Shown here piece by piece: positions 10,409 through 19,296 of a stretch of 64,000 nt of DNA. Every line of letters begins with the position of its first letter. Position 1 is the stretch's first letter. The translations under genes and the position numbers were made by a program. The stretch lies in assembly GCF_036116635.1 (NCBI RefSeq), contig NZ_CP107995.1:7688001-7752000 (forward strand), given 5' to 3'. This DNA is from Amycolatopsis sp. NBC_00345. Lineage in GTDB: Bacteria > Actinomycetota > Actinomycetes > Mycobacteriales > Pseudonocardiaceae. The notes under the pieces were generated by a model, which was not told the DNA's origin, made no database searches, and worked only from the letters and a program-made list of their open reading frames with translations.

Positions 10409-10803
10409 GACCCGTTCCCTTCCTCGAGGCCCGGCACCCGCGCGGCGATCAGCGCCCGCACGTCGACCTGGCCGCTCATCATGTCCTGCGCGGAGAACCC
10501 GGGCGGCAGCATCGGCGCCAGCTCCTCGGCCGACGCGGCGATCGAGGCCCGCCGCGCCTCCGAGATGGTCCGCACGATCACCGACGCCAGCTCGGCCGGC
10601 GCCATCCGCTTGTACGCGCTGGTCGGGAACGACAGCTCGGTCAGCTCACCGGTGCGCCCGACGGTGGCCGTCACCTCGCGCCGCGCGGAGGTGGCGGTGC
10701 TGGTGAGCGATTCCATCCGCTCCTTGGTCTCCGTGAGACGCTCGCGCTGACGCTGGTACGCACCAAGCGCGTCTTCGAGCATCTTCTCGTACGGCGAAGC
10801 CAT
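10405..10803 (-). CDS. YbaB/EbfC-like small protein
   Basis: 132 residues, starting MASPYEKMLEDALGAYQRQRERL, with a strong GGGAGG ribosome site 7 nt before ATG 10803; a longer reading frame upstream of this ATG is not needed. The fold signature is a YbaB/EbfC one: an N-terminal coiled-coil helix (ERLTETKERMESLTSTATS), a strand with VTATVGRTGELTELSF, then a helix ending EARRASIAA. Family members bind DNA as nucleoid-associated dimers, but YbaB-like genes are also common beside WXG/T7SS genes in actinomycetes, where their role is not known. The stop codon overlaps the start of the next gene, implying co-translation. Confidence 0.8.
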   Translation of the reverse strand: MASPYEKMLEDALGAYQRQRERLTETKERMESLTSTATSARREVTATVGRTGELTELSFPTSAYKRMAPAELASVIVRTISEARRASIAASAEELAPMLPPGFSAQDMMSGQVDVRALIAARVPGLEEGNGS

Positions 10804-10822
10804 CAGAAACCTCCCTGGTCCC

Positions 10823-13800
10823 TCATCCCACCGACGCCAATCCCTGGCCGAGCGCCAGCGCACCGGTCTCCGGCGGCCGGATGCCGCGCAGGTCCGCCGC
10901 CGCGAGCGTGCGCGACGCGGCGGTGGCCGACAGCGTCCGCGCCAGCTCGTGCGCCGCGTGCACCGTGTGCTCGGACGCCGCCGCCAGCTCGTGGGCCAGC
11001 GCGTCACGGACTTCGTCGGGCACGTCGTGGCCGCGCCGCGCCAGCTGCCGCACCGCGACCTCGGTCAGTTCGTCCACTGTGTACTCACCGAGCTCCCAGC
11101 CGACGGTGAACAGGCCGCGCAGCGTGGGCACCAGGCCCAGCAGGGCCGACACGCGCCGGGCCTCGCCGGTGAGCACGACCACCGGGTCCGCCGGGCGGCG
11201 TGACACGGCTTCGGCGACGGCCTCGACCACCTCGACGCCCGGGGTGTGCGTCGAGGCCTCCCAGTCGCCGTCGAGGTCGAGGACCAGCACGCCGCCGCTC
11301 GCGTCGTCCATGGCGGTGCGCACGAGGTGCTCGGCCTGCCCGGGCCAGCGCGGGAACAGGTCGTCGGCGACGGAGCACCGGACGAGCTGCCCGACGCTGA
11401 CCAGCCCCAGCTCGGTGAGCGTCTGCGCGTAGAGCTTCGCGAACTCGGCCCGGCCGGACCCGCGCGGGCCGCCGATCACGACGTTCGCCAGCTGTCCCAG
11501 CGGTTGCCGGGTCTGCTTGAGCCCGCCGAGCCGTACCAGCTGGTTCTGCGCGTGCTGGCGCACGGTGGTCTGGCCGACGAGGTTCCGCAGGCGGTTCCAG
11601 CTCGTGCTCGCGCCGACGGCCGCGGCCGGGTCCGAGCCGACGGACACCGCCGCCTGCGCCGCCGACGGCAGCAGCGCCAGCTCCGCCCGCAGGTCCTCGG
11701 CGGTGAGCCGGTTCAGCTCCGAGTCCTTGGACGGCGGCTGCAGCGCCAGCCGTGACGCCTGGTTGTTCACCATGGCCTCGAACAGCTTGCGCGCCACGCG
11801 GCCGTTGCCGAACGTGGAGTTCTTCGGCACCCGCTCGAAGTACTCGCGCAGGGTGGTCATCGCGTCGTCGGTCAGCTCGTAGTAGTGCTTGCGGGTCAGC
11901 CCGGTGGTGATGGTGACCAGCTCGTCGACGCTGTAGTTCGGGAACTCGATCGTGCGCGTGAAGCGCGAGGCGAGGCCGGGGTTGGAGTCGAGGAACTGCA
12001 CCATCTGCTCGGAGTAGCCGGCGACGATGACCACCAGCGAGTCGCGCTGGTCCTCCATGATCTTCATCAGCGCGTCGATGGCCTCCTGACCGAAGTCCGG
12101 GCCGGAGCCGCCGGAGCCCGCCGCCAGCGTGTACGCCTCGTCGATGAACAGCACGCCGCCGATGGCCTTCTCGACCACCTCGGTGGTCTTGATCGCCGTC
12201 GAGCCGATGTACTGGCCGACGAGGTCCGCGCGCGCGACCTCGACCATGTGCCCCTTGGACAGGATGCCCAGCTCCGCCAGCACCGTGCCGTAGAGCCGCG
12301 CCACGGTGGTCTTACCGGTGCCGGGCGGGCCCGCGAACACGAGGTGCCGGCTCATCGGCGGCATCGGCAGGCCCATGCGCTCGCGCATCTGGGACATCTT
12401 GATCAGGTTGATCAGGCCGGTGACCTCCTTCTTCACCCCCGCCAGGCCGACCAGCTGCTCCAAGTCGCCCAGCGGCCCGTCGACCACCTCGCCGGCCGCT
12501 TCGCTCACGGTCGTCGCGGCGCGCGGCTCGCCGGGCTCGGGGAAGGAGCCGGCCAGCATCATCGGCTCCGCGGTGGCGCGCGCCTGGTCGGTGATCAGGT
12601 TGTCCACCGTCACCTGGTCCTCGCCGAAGCGGTGCACGGGCTCGCCGGACGCGTCGTTGACCACGCAGTCGCGAATGGTGACGGCCTCGCGCGTGTCGAG
12701 CCGGAAGCCGTCCTCGCCGGCGCCCAGCACCTCGCACTCGACCAGCGACACCCGCGCGCGCTCCTCCACCGCGACGCCGTTCCGGCCCGCGTTGCGCACC
12801 CGGCAGCGCGAAGCGGCGAGCACCGCACCCGGCGTGACGGTGATGCCGTCCGCCTTCGCGTCGGCGATTTCGCAGTCCTGCAAGGAGATCTCGACCTCAC
12901 CGGCCACCTGGACGCCACCACCGCGCACCAACACGGACTTCAGCGACGACGGTGTGCTCCCGCCGAGCTTCACGGCGTGCTCCGCGGTGGAGCCCACCCG
13001 GATGTCGGTGACGGTGAGGCGCGCCGACTCCGTGACGTCGATGCCGACCTCGCGGCCGGTCTCGATCGAGGCGTCGGCGAGGTCCAATCGCGACTGTCCG
13101 GAAAGGACGATTCCGGGGCCGGAGTCCGTGGTCAGGCGCAGCCCGGTGATCTTGGCGGCCGACTCGGCCGAGACCAGCACGGCCGTCTGCGACGAACCGC
13201 GGACGGTCGCGCGCTCGAACCGCGGCGTTGCCTCGCCGTCGACCATGATCGCGACCGGCGAGCCCTCGAACGTGCAGTCCACGAACTGCGGGGCCGCGTT
13301 CCCGGTCGCCTGCACGGCGTTGCGCTCGGCGCCGGAGAACACGCACTCGCGCAGCAGCGGCGCGGACGAAGCCGCCACGTGCGCGGCCTGCATCGGCGCG
13401 GAAAGGAACTGCGAGCCGGCGACGGAGATGCGGCCCTGGCTGGTCAGGTACAGGTCGACGTTCGCGCTCTCGCGCACGGTGAGGCCGGTGACGGTGGCCC
13501 GCCCCTGCTGCTCCACGACCATCGCGGGCTTCTGCGCACCGGAGATCTCGCACTGCTCGACCACGGCGACGGCCTCGCCGTTCACGCAGATGCCGTTGCC
13601 CTGCGGGCGGGCAACGACGCAGCGGCGCAGCACCACCGAGCCGACCTCGGCCACCACGACGCCGGACGACGCGACGTCCAGGATCTCGGTGTCTTCGATC
13701 GTGCTCTGCGAGGACGAGGCGATGACGATGCCCGCGCCGGCACTGCTGGTGACGCTGCAGCCGCGCACCGCGAGCGAGCCCTGCAGACGCGCGAGCAGCG

Positions 13801-14143
13801 TCGCCCAGGACGCGCCGACGAGACGGCAGCCGTCGAGCGCCGCTTCGCCGCGGACGACGTCCACGGCCACCAGCTTGTCGTCCTCGCTGATCAGGGTGAA
13901 CCCGCGCAACTGGACGGCCTCGGAGTTCGCGACGAGCACACTGCCCTCACGCGCGACGACCTCGACCGTGCCCGCCCCCTCCTCGGCGACCAGCGACACC
14001 ATGCGGTCCACCACGAGGTTCTCCTCGTAGCGGCCCGGGTACACGCTGATCGTCGCGCCGGGCTGGGCCTGCGCCAGCGCCGCGCCGATGGTCGGGAACG
14101 CGCCCTGCCGGTCGCCGGCGACCACGAGCAACTGTCGGTTCAT
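10823..14143 (-). CDS. Right-handed beta-helix protein fused to EccA-like AAA ATPase
   Basis: 1,106 residues from ATG 14143 (MNRQLLVVAG; GGGAGAGG upstream). Residues ~10-500 are a pectate-lyase-like parallel beta-helix with repeating V/I-x-C-x-V rungs. Residues ~563-816 are a CbxX/CfxQ AAA domain, the EccA type, with Walker A GPPGTGKTT near 604 and Walker B GGVLFIDEAYTLA near 662. Residues ~850-1,060 form a second AAA-like module with a decayed Walker A (GGPRGSGRAE near 888, lacking the GKT lysine) and VLVLDLDGDW in place of Walker B. EccA ATPases act as cytosolic chaperones that release ESX substrates; that role here is inference from domain and locus. The beta-helix fusion is not part of classical mycobacterial EccA, which instead has N-terminal TPR-like repeats. 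Confidence 0.85.
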   Translation of the reverse strand: MNRQLLVVAGDRQGAFPTIGAALAQAQPGATISVYPGRYEENLVVDRMVSLVAEEGAGTVEVVAREGSVLVANSEAVQLRGFTLISEDDKLVAVDVVRGEAALDGCRLVGASWATLLARLQGSLAVRGCSVTSSAGAGIVIASSSQSTIEDTEILDVASSGVVVAEVGSVVLRRCVVARPQGNGICVNGEAVAVVEQCEISGAQKPAMVVEQQGRATVTGLTVRESANVDLYLTSQGRISVAGSQFLSAPMQAAHVAASSAPLLRECVFSGAERNAVQATGNAAPQFVDCTFEGSPVAIMVDGEATPRFERATVRGSSQTAVLVSAESAAKITGLRLTTDSGPGIVLSGQSRLDLADASIETGREVGIDVTESARLTVTDIRVGSTAEHAVKLGGSTPSSLKSVLVRGGGVQVAGEVEISLQDCEIADAKADGITVTPGAVLAASRCRVRNAGRNGVAVEERARVSLVECEVLGAGEDGFRLDTREAVTIRDCVVNDASGEPVHRFGEDQVTVDNLITDQARATAEPMMLAGSFPEPGEPRAATTVSEAAGEVVDGPLGDLEQLVGLAGVKKEVTGLINLIKMSQMRERMGLPMPPMSRHLVFAGPPGTGKTTVARLYGTVLAELGILSKGHMVEVARADLVGQYIGSTAIKTTEVVEKAIGGVLFIDEAYTLAAGSGGSGPDFGQEAIDALMKIMEDQRDSLVVIVAGYSEQMVQFLDSNPGLASRFTRTIEFPNYSVDELVTITTGLTRKHYYELTDDAMTTLREYFERVPKNSTFGNGRVARKLFEAMVNNQASRLALQPPSKDSELNRLTAEDLRAELALLPSAAQAAVSVGSDPAAAVGASTSWNRLRNLVGQTTVRQHAQNQLVRLGGLKQTRQPLGQLANVVIGGPRGSGRAEFAKLYAQTLTELGLVSVGQLVRCSVADDLFPRWPGQAEHLVRTAMDDASGGVLVLDLDGDWEASTHTPGVEVVEAVAEAVSRRPADPVVVLTGEARRVSALLGLVPTLRGLFTVGWELGEYTVDELTEVAVRQLARRGHDVPDEVRDALAHELAAASEHTVHAAHELARTLSATAASRTLAAADLRGIRPPETGALALGQGLASVG

Positions 14144-14174
14144 CGAATCCGCCTCTCCCGCCTCAACATCGCAC

Positions 14175-17100
14175 TCACACCAGCCCCGGGAGCGCGCCGA
14201 ACCGTTCCGCTGCCTTTTTGTCCATCGGTTTGCGCCCGTCGGCGTCGGTCCACACCTCGAGTTCACGGCGCAGTGAGACCAGCGCGAGCTCGTCCAGCGA
14301 GATCCGGTCCGACGCGACCTTGCCCGTCTCGTCGACCTCGCTCGTGGTCAGCTCCCGCAGCAGCACCAGGCCGCGCGCGCCGTCGGCGGGCTCGCGCAGC
14401 TCCAGCACCTTGAAGCTGGTGCCGGGCACGAACAGCACCCGGTTCTCCACGCCGGACTCGGCGGGCTCCAGCAGCTTCGTGCGCCGCGCGGTGATCGACC
14501 AGACGAGAACGTCGGTGTCACCGTCCAGCGTGGACGACGGCTGGGTCAGCGTGTTCAGGAAACCCCACTCGGTGAGGACTTTCTGCGTCCGGTACAGGGT
14601 GTTCGCGCCTTCGGACAGCGAGGTCGCGAACGTCGCGGGCCCCCGGTGCGACGGCAGCCGGCTCAGCCCCGCGACCACACACCGCGCGATGGGCACGTGC
14701 GGCCCGTTGACGCCGCTGCGCAGCCCGGCGTCGATCGCGGTGCCCTTGGCCGAGAGGTACAGCTGCACAGCAACCGCGTCGGTGAGGACTTCCACCGACG
14801 AGGTCGACAAAGCGCCCTGGAAGCCGGGGTGCTCGGAGAGGATGCGCGCGATCGAGTTGGACATCAGGCCGTACTCCGCGCCGAGCGACTTGCGCAGCCA
14901 CTCACGCTCCTTGTCGACGCCGCGCTTGGGCAGGAGCGCGGTGGACTCGGGGCCGGGGGTGGGTTGGAGGGCGGCGGGGCGCTTGGGGGTGGTGGGTTGG
15001 GTGGGGGTGGTGGTTGCGGTGGTTGCGCTTGTGGTTTCGGGCTGGCCGGGGGTGCCGCTCGGGGCGGGCTCTGGTGGGGCGGTCGTGGTCGCGGTCGAGG
15101 CGGCAGCGGGGGTCGCCGGGCCGTCGCCGGAGGTCGCCGGGCTGGTCGCGGGGGCCAGTGGGCCGGAGCCGGAAGTCGCCAGGCCGGTCGCAGGGGTCAG
15201 CGGGACGGAGCCAGAGGTCGCCAGGCCGGTCGCCGGAGCCAGTGGGCCGGAGCCAGAGGTCGCCAGGCCAGTCCCGGAGGCCAGTGGGCCGGGGCCGGAA
15301 GTCGCCAGGCCGGGAGTCGCCGGGCCGGGAGTTGCGATCGGGTCGGGGGCGGTGGTCTTCGGCTCGGTCGCGGGGCCGGGCACGTTGGCGACCGGCGGAG
15401 ACGGCGGAGCCATCGCGGGCGGAACGGGCGGGGCGGCGGCCACCGGCGGCATTCCCGCAGGTGGGGTCGCGGGCGGGGTTGCTCGCGGAGTCGCGACCGG
15501 CGCGGACGCCATCGGCATCCCGGCGGGCGGCATGGCCGGGGGAATCGGGGCGGGCGGCGTCACCGGGAAAACCGGCGAGGGCGACGATCCCCAGCTCGAC
15601 GTCGGGGGTGTGGAGAAGTTCGGTGGCGTGAAGTTGGGCGGGGTGAAGTTCGACGCCGGGAGTCGCGGCGGAGTCTGGGTAGAGGTCGAGGCGCCCGGGG
15701 CCGGGACGGCCGAGGTCGAGGCGGCCGGCACCGCGGTCAAGCCCGCGACCGGAGCCGAGGGAGCCGAAGCCGTCGAGGCCGAGCCCACGACCGGTGCCGA
15801 AGCCGCACCCTCAACCGGCTTCTCCTGAGCCACCTTCTCCTCAACCGGCTTCTCCTCAACCACCGTCATCGGCAGCCGAGCCGAGGTGATCGTGATCGGA
15901 GTCCCCACCGCTCCCACCGCCCCCACCGCGGACAGCGAAGCCCCCAACCCCGGGTCGAGCCGCTGAGTGATCGTCGGCTCGGAGCGGAGGAACGAGGGTT
16001 CCGAGGTGGCGTCCAAGCCGAGGTCCGCGGCGGCGGCCGGCCGGTAAGCCGACGCCTCGCTGGTCACCGCCTCCGTCGAACCAGAGCCAGAGCCAGAGCC
16101 GGCCCCAGCGAGCACAGGAGCCGGCTCACCCGCCCCGATCTCCCCCAGCGCCTTGGTACGGATCTGCCCACGAGAACGCTCGGCAAGCAGCGCGCCCGAA
16201 GGCAGCACGCGGCTCATCGCGCGGGTGTGCTCGTCCAGCCGCGCGAGCACGTCCTCGGCCAGCAGGCGCATGCGGTCGACGGCGTCCTCGCTCGGGGCGT
16301 CGAACGTGAGGTTGTTGACGGAGTTGTCCAGGGTGATCGTCCGCACCGCCGGGGTGTCGGGGCCGTCCTGCGGCGGGCGCACCAGCAGGCCGGACTGGAC
16401 GACCTCGATCACGGCGTCGGGCGCGTACCAGTACACGGCCGGGGAGATCTCGTCCAGGCCGTTGATCGGGGCGCGGTGCTTGAGCAGGCGCGGCGTGGGC
16501 GAGCCCTGTGCCGTGCGCGGCTTGTACCCGATCTCGCGGACGAACGTCGTCCAGCCGAGGCGGCCGTCGAACAGAACCGTGCGCACGTCGACGGACTGCG
16601 CCGCGATGACGGGCAGGCCGGGGTAGAACGCGACCTCCCGGCCCAGCAGGTCCGCGAGCGCCTGGCCGAGCGTGGTGCCGCTGGGCATCGACATCGGGCC
16701 GTACTGCACGAACCGGGTGTTGGCCCGGACGTTCTCCGGCAGCCGGACCCACAGGCGGGCGACGTCGTCGAGGGTGAGCGGCGGGCAGCCGGGGCAGCCG
16801 AGCACGACCGTCATGGTGTCGGGCTGCGCGGGCAGGCCGCGGGCCAGCGCGCTGCGGTGCTCGCGCTGCTGCAGGTCGAAGCCCACCGGGCGCACCCAGA
16901 GCCCGCCCGGCAGCGGCTCCGCGACACCGCGTGAGCTGGTGGACGTCAGCTCCGCCGTCAGCCCGGAGTCCCAAGACGGGCGCGGGAAGCGCTTGGCCTC
17001 CCACTTCGGCGGACGGCCCGGCTGGAACTTGACCCAGCCGCTGCCGCGTCCGGAGTGGACGAACAGGGTGCCGCCGGCGCTCGGGATCACGGAGCCGTCC

Positions 17101-17432
17101 GGCGCCAGCACGGTGCGGTTGATCCGCTCGGCCAGCCACTGCCCGGCCAGCGCCGACGTCTCCCGCGAGCGGCCGCCGATCACCAGCCGGACCCCGCGAC
17201 GGCGCCGCGGCAGCACCTTGGCCACCGACTCCCACATCGAGATCGGCGAGTCCACCGGCAGGTCGACGACCACCAGGTCGTGCTCGGTGTCGGCCGCGAC
17301 GCCCAGCGCGAGCGCCTGGGCCTCCTCGGTCATCCCGGCGGCGGGGTGGACGACCAGAGCGTTGCCGATCGTCTGCTTGTCGAGGGGGGCGCCGGAGGCA
17401 CCGTTCCCGCGACGCATCAGCGAGAGGTCCAT
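14175..17432 (-). CDS. T7SS-locus protein with degenerate ADP-ribosyltransferase-like C-terminus
   Basis: 1,085 residues from ATG 17432; GTG 17438 in the same frame is a possible alternative. Residues 1-~470 are a globular scaffold (LVVDLPVDSPISMW, SALAGQWLAERINRTVLAPDG) of a kind I associate with large actinomycete toxins. A ~360-residue A/P/T/S/G linker follows, with GLATSGSGPLAPA repeats. The last ~230 residues follow the ART order: a strand VVAGLSRLP (~919), GFLNT (~957), and ENRVLFVPGTSFKV (~994). Active R-S-E enzymes have YRG, STS and ExE there; here the Arg, the STS serines and the second Glu are missing, so activity looks lost. Function unknown. It lies 65 nt after the mini-EccB and 31 nt before the beta-helix/AAA gene. 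Confidence 0.75.
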   Translation of the reverse strand: MDLSLMRRGNGASGAPLDKQTIGNALVVHPAAGMTEEAQALALGVAADTEHDLVVVDLPVDSPISMWESVAKVLPRRRRGVRLVIGGRSRETSALAGQWLAERINRTVLAPDGSVIPSAGGTLFVHSGRGSGWVKFQPGRPPKWEAKRFPRPSWDSGLTAELTSTSSRGVAEPLPGGLWVRPVGFDLQQREHRSALARGLPAQPDTMTVVLGCPGCPPLTLDDVARLWVRLPENVRANTRFVQYGPMSMPSGTTLGQALADLLGREVAFYPGLPVIAAQSVDVRTVLFDGRLGWTTFVREIGYKPRTAQGSPTPRLLKHRAPINGLDEISPAVYWYAPDAVIEVVQSGLLVRPPQDGPDTPAVRTITLDNSVNNLTFDAPSEDAVDRMRLLAEDVLARLDEHTRAMSRVLPSGALLAERSRGQIRTKALGEIGAGEPAPVLAGAGSGSGSGSTEAVTSEASAYRPAAAADLGLDATSEPSFLRSEPTITQRLDPGLGASLSAVGAVGAVGTPITITSARLPMTVVEEKPVEEKVAQEKPVEGAASAPVVGSASTASAPSAPVAGLTAVPAASTSAVPAPGASTSTQTPPRLPASNFTPPNFTPPNFSTPPTSSWGSSPSPVFPVTPPAPIPPAMPPAGMPMASAPVATPRATPPATPPAGMPPVAAAPPVPPAMAPPSPPVANVPGPATEPKTTAPDPIATPGPATPGLATSGPGPLASGTGLATSGSGPLAPATGLATSGSVPLTPATGLATSGSGPLAPATSPATSGDGPATPAAASTATTTAPPEPAPSGTPGQPETTSATTATTTPTQPTTPKRPAALQPTPGPESTALLPKRGVDKEREWLRKSLGAEYGLMSNSIARILSEHPGFQGALSTSSVEVLTDAVAVQLYLSAKGTAIDAGLRSGVNGPHVPIARCVVAGLSRLPSHRGPATFATSLSEGANTLYRTQKVLTEWGFLNTLTQPSSTLDGDTDVLVWSITARRTKLLEPAESGVENRVLFVPGTSFKVLELREPADGARGLVLLRELTTSEVDETGKVASDRISLDELALVSLRRELEVWTDADGRKPMDKKAAERFGALPGLV

Positions 17433-17497
17433 GATCACCTTCGTCCTTCCTGCCGCGGCGGCCCGGCACCGGCCCGGGCCGCGGTGGTGTTCGTCGT

Positions 17498-17767
17498 TCA
17501 GGTGTTCTGGCGGATCGTGTGCGACGGCCCGCCCGTTCCTCCCACTGGTGCAGACGGCGCGGCGCCGCCGGTGTGATGCACGATCAGCCCGTAGACGAAA
17601 AACCCGACCGCGATCAGCACGCCGAGCGCCACGCCGATCAGCAGCCCCGTCCAGGCCCGCTTGGCCGGGACGTCGAGGTGGCTCGCGTCGCCGAGCACGA
17701 GGGCCGAGGTCATCCGTCCGATCAGGAACGAATACGCCTCGACGTGGTCCTTCTGCGTCTGCACCAT
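17498..17767 (-). CDS. eccB: Minimal EccB: cytosolic N-terminus and membrane anchor only
   Basis: 89 residues from ATG 17767. QTQKDHVEAYSFLIGRMTSALV plus one membrane helix at ~41-63 match the start of EccB, the T7SS core protein whose N-terminal helix sits in the inner-membrane ring next to EccC. EccB normally continues for ~400 residues outside the membrane; here the chain ends after a short GGAAPSAPVGGTGG tail. The 65 nt to the next gene contain no continuation in another frame, so a simple frameshift does not explain it. The gene follows eccD by 16 nt, consistent with one operon. Either the periplasmic part is dispensable in this system or another protein supplies it. Confidence 0.7.
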   Translation of the reverse strand: MVQTQKDHVEAYSFLIGRMTSALVLGDASHLDVPAKRAWTGLLIGVALGVLIAVGFFVYGLIVHHTGGAAPSAPVGGTGGPSHTIRQNT

Positions 17768-17783
17768 GGTCAGTGCCCCCCGT

Positions 17784-19172
17784 TCATGCGGTGAGCCCGA
17801 CGGCCCAGGAGTAGACCCCGAACAGCTCCAGCAGGATCGGGATCACGGCCACCGCGCTGAGGGTTTCCAGCCAGTTGGCCAGGTGGCCCCAGATCGGCAG
17901 CAGGCGCCGCGGCGGCGGCCGCAGCATCGCCAGCACCAGCAGGAAGAACACCAGCGCCAGGCCGAACGCGCTGGCGCCGCGCCAGTTCGTCGCGAGCGGC
18001 TCGATCAGCGAGAACGCGACGAGCACCAGCCCGATCGAGCCCGCGACCGCCAGCGGCACCCGCTGCCACACGCCGAGCAGGCTGCGCGAGCGCATCAGCA
18101 CCGCCGCCGAGACCAGCGACGCGAGGATGCCCGGGAACAGGCCCTCGCCGATCAGGAACGGGAAGCACGCCGTGAACACGATGGCCGTGGCGATCGCCGC
18201 GATGGTGAGGTAACCGTCGGCGTACGCGGTCTGGCGCACCATCTGCTCGGCCGGCGCCGGCTCGATGTCGTACTGCAGCTCGTCGGCCGTGCGCGGCAGC
18301 TGCGGGCCGCGGATGCGGGCGAAGCGGATGCCGATGCGCGGCGCGAACACGAGCAGTCCGATCAGGACGGCCGAGACCAGCCCGGCGGCCTGCACGGTCG
18401 AGAACTCCGGGCCCAGGTGCAGCCAGATCGTGAGCGCGCCCAGCGCCCCCGTCGCGACGACCACGCCGAACGGCACGAACGGGATCGACGGCGACCACGC
18501 GGCCCGCCCGCCGATCACCAGGCCGCCGGCCAGCGCGAAGGTCAGGCAGCCCACCAGGATCGGCGCGCCCTGCAGGTCGAACGCCGGCCCGATGCCGGCC
18601 ACGCTGACCGCGCCGGCCACGGCCGCGAACCCGCAGCCGCCGAGCCCCAGCAGTACGAGCAGCGCCCGGTCCTCGGACTGGACGCCCGTGGCCACCGCGG
18701 CCACCACCAGTGCCAGCGCGACCGCGCCCGCGCTCGCGGCCGGGAACGCCGAGAGGTCCGGGTAGAGCAGCACGCGGGCCAGCACGACCAGCGAGAAGAT
18801 CGCGAACCCGAGGAACAGGAACCGGTTGAACTCCGGCTTCCAGCGTCCCGGCTGGCGGCTCACGGCCGTGGCCATGCCGTCGGCGATGTCGTCGAAGTCC
18901 AGCTCCGGCAGCGGGTCCTGGCGGGGGCGGAGGTGGAACTCCTCGCCCTCCTTCCAGTCCAGCGACTCCGGCGTGCCCGCCGGGTCGAGCGGCGCGTCGC
19001 CGAGGCGCTGCAGCACCCACGACTCCCGCAGCTCCTCGCGGCCGCCGGTGTGCCGCAGCAGCACCGGCAGCAGGCTCGTGACCGGCACCGCCATCGGCAC
19101 GGCCAGGTCGGCGCGGCCCTGGGGGCCGTACACGGTGATCCGGCACAGTTCGCCCTGTTGCATGGTGGTCAA
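17784..19172 (-). CDS. eccD: T7SS membrane channel protein EccD
   Basis: 462 residues. EccD forms the multi-helix membrane core of T7SS. Residues 1-~85 form a ubiquitin-like cytosolic domain (CRITVYGPQGRADLAVPMAVPV); the rest holds about eleven hydrophobic helices and ends GVYSWAVGLTA. I prefer the TTG start at 19172 because GGAG sits 6 nt upstream of it; the ATG nine bases later (19163) would leave a 15-nt spacer. Length and topology fit actinobacterial EccD (about 460-510 residues). It lies 124 nt after eccC across an unusual palindromic repeat. Confidence 0.9.
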   Translation of the reverse strand: MTTMQQGELCRITVYGPQGRADLAVPMAVPVTSLLPVLLRHTGGREELRESWVLQRLGDAPLDPAGTPESLDWKEGEEFHLRPRQDPLPELDFDDIADGMATAVSRQPGRWKPEFNRFLFLGFAIFSLVVLARVLLYPDLSAFPAASAGAVALALVVAAVATGVQSEDRALLVLLGLGGCGFAAVAGAVSVAGIGPAFDLQGAPILVGCLTFALAGGLVIGGRAAWSPSIPFVPFGVVVATGALGALTIWLHLGPEFSTVQAAGLVSAVLIGLLVFAPRIGIRFARIRGPQLPRTADELQYDIEPAPAEQMVRQTAYADGYLTIAAIATAIVFTACFPFLIGEGLFPGILASLVSAAVLMRSRSLLGVWQRVPLAVAGSIGLVLVAFSLIEPLATNWRGASAFGLALVFFLLVLAMLRPPPRRLLPIWGHLANWLETLSAVAVIPILLELFGVYSWAVGLTA

Positions 19173-19189
19173 CGTCCGCTCCTTCCTTC

Positions 19190-19282
19190 AATGCGCCCCA
19201 ATGTGGCGTTCGGTGCGTTCAACGCACCCAATGTGGCGTTCGGTGCGTTCAACGCAACCAACGCCACATTGGGGCGCAAGAG
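19190..19282. repeat. Palindromic direct-repeat element between eccC and eccD
   Basis: A 26-30 bp unit beginning AATGTGGCGTTCGGTGCG occurs twice in tandem and is flanked by inverted arms TGCGCCCCAATGTGGCG and CGCCACATTGGGGCGCA. The transcript could fold into a long stem inside the T7SS operon. It could be a dispersed palindromic element, an attenuator or an mRNA-stability hairpin. Confidence 0.8.
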
Positions 19283-19296
19283 GGCAGCGGTGACCG

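Noticed and set aside
11885..14413. 842-residue plus-strand frame
   Set aside because: Complement of the beta-helix/AAA gene, low-complexity His/Arg composition.
17433..17497. Frameshifted continuation of eccB
   Set aside because: Only 65 nt remain before the next gene and no frame shows EccB-like sequence.
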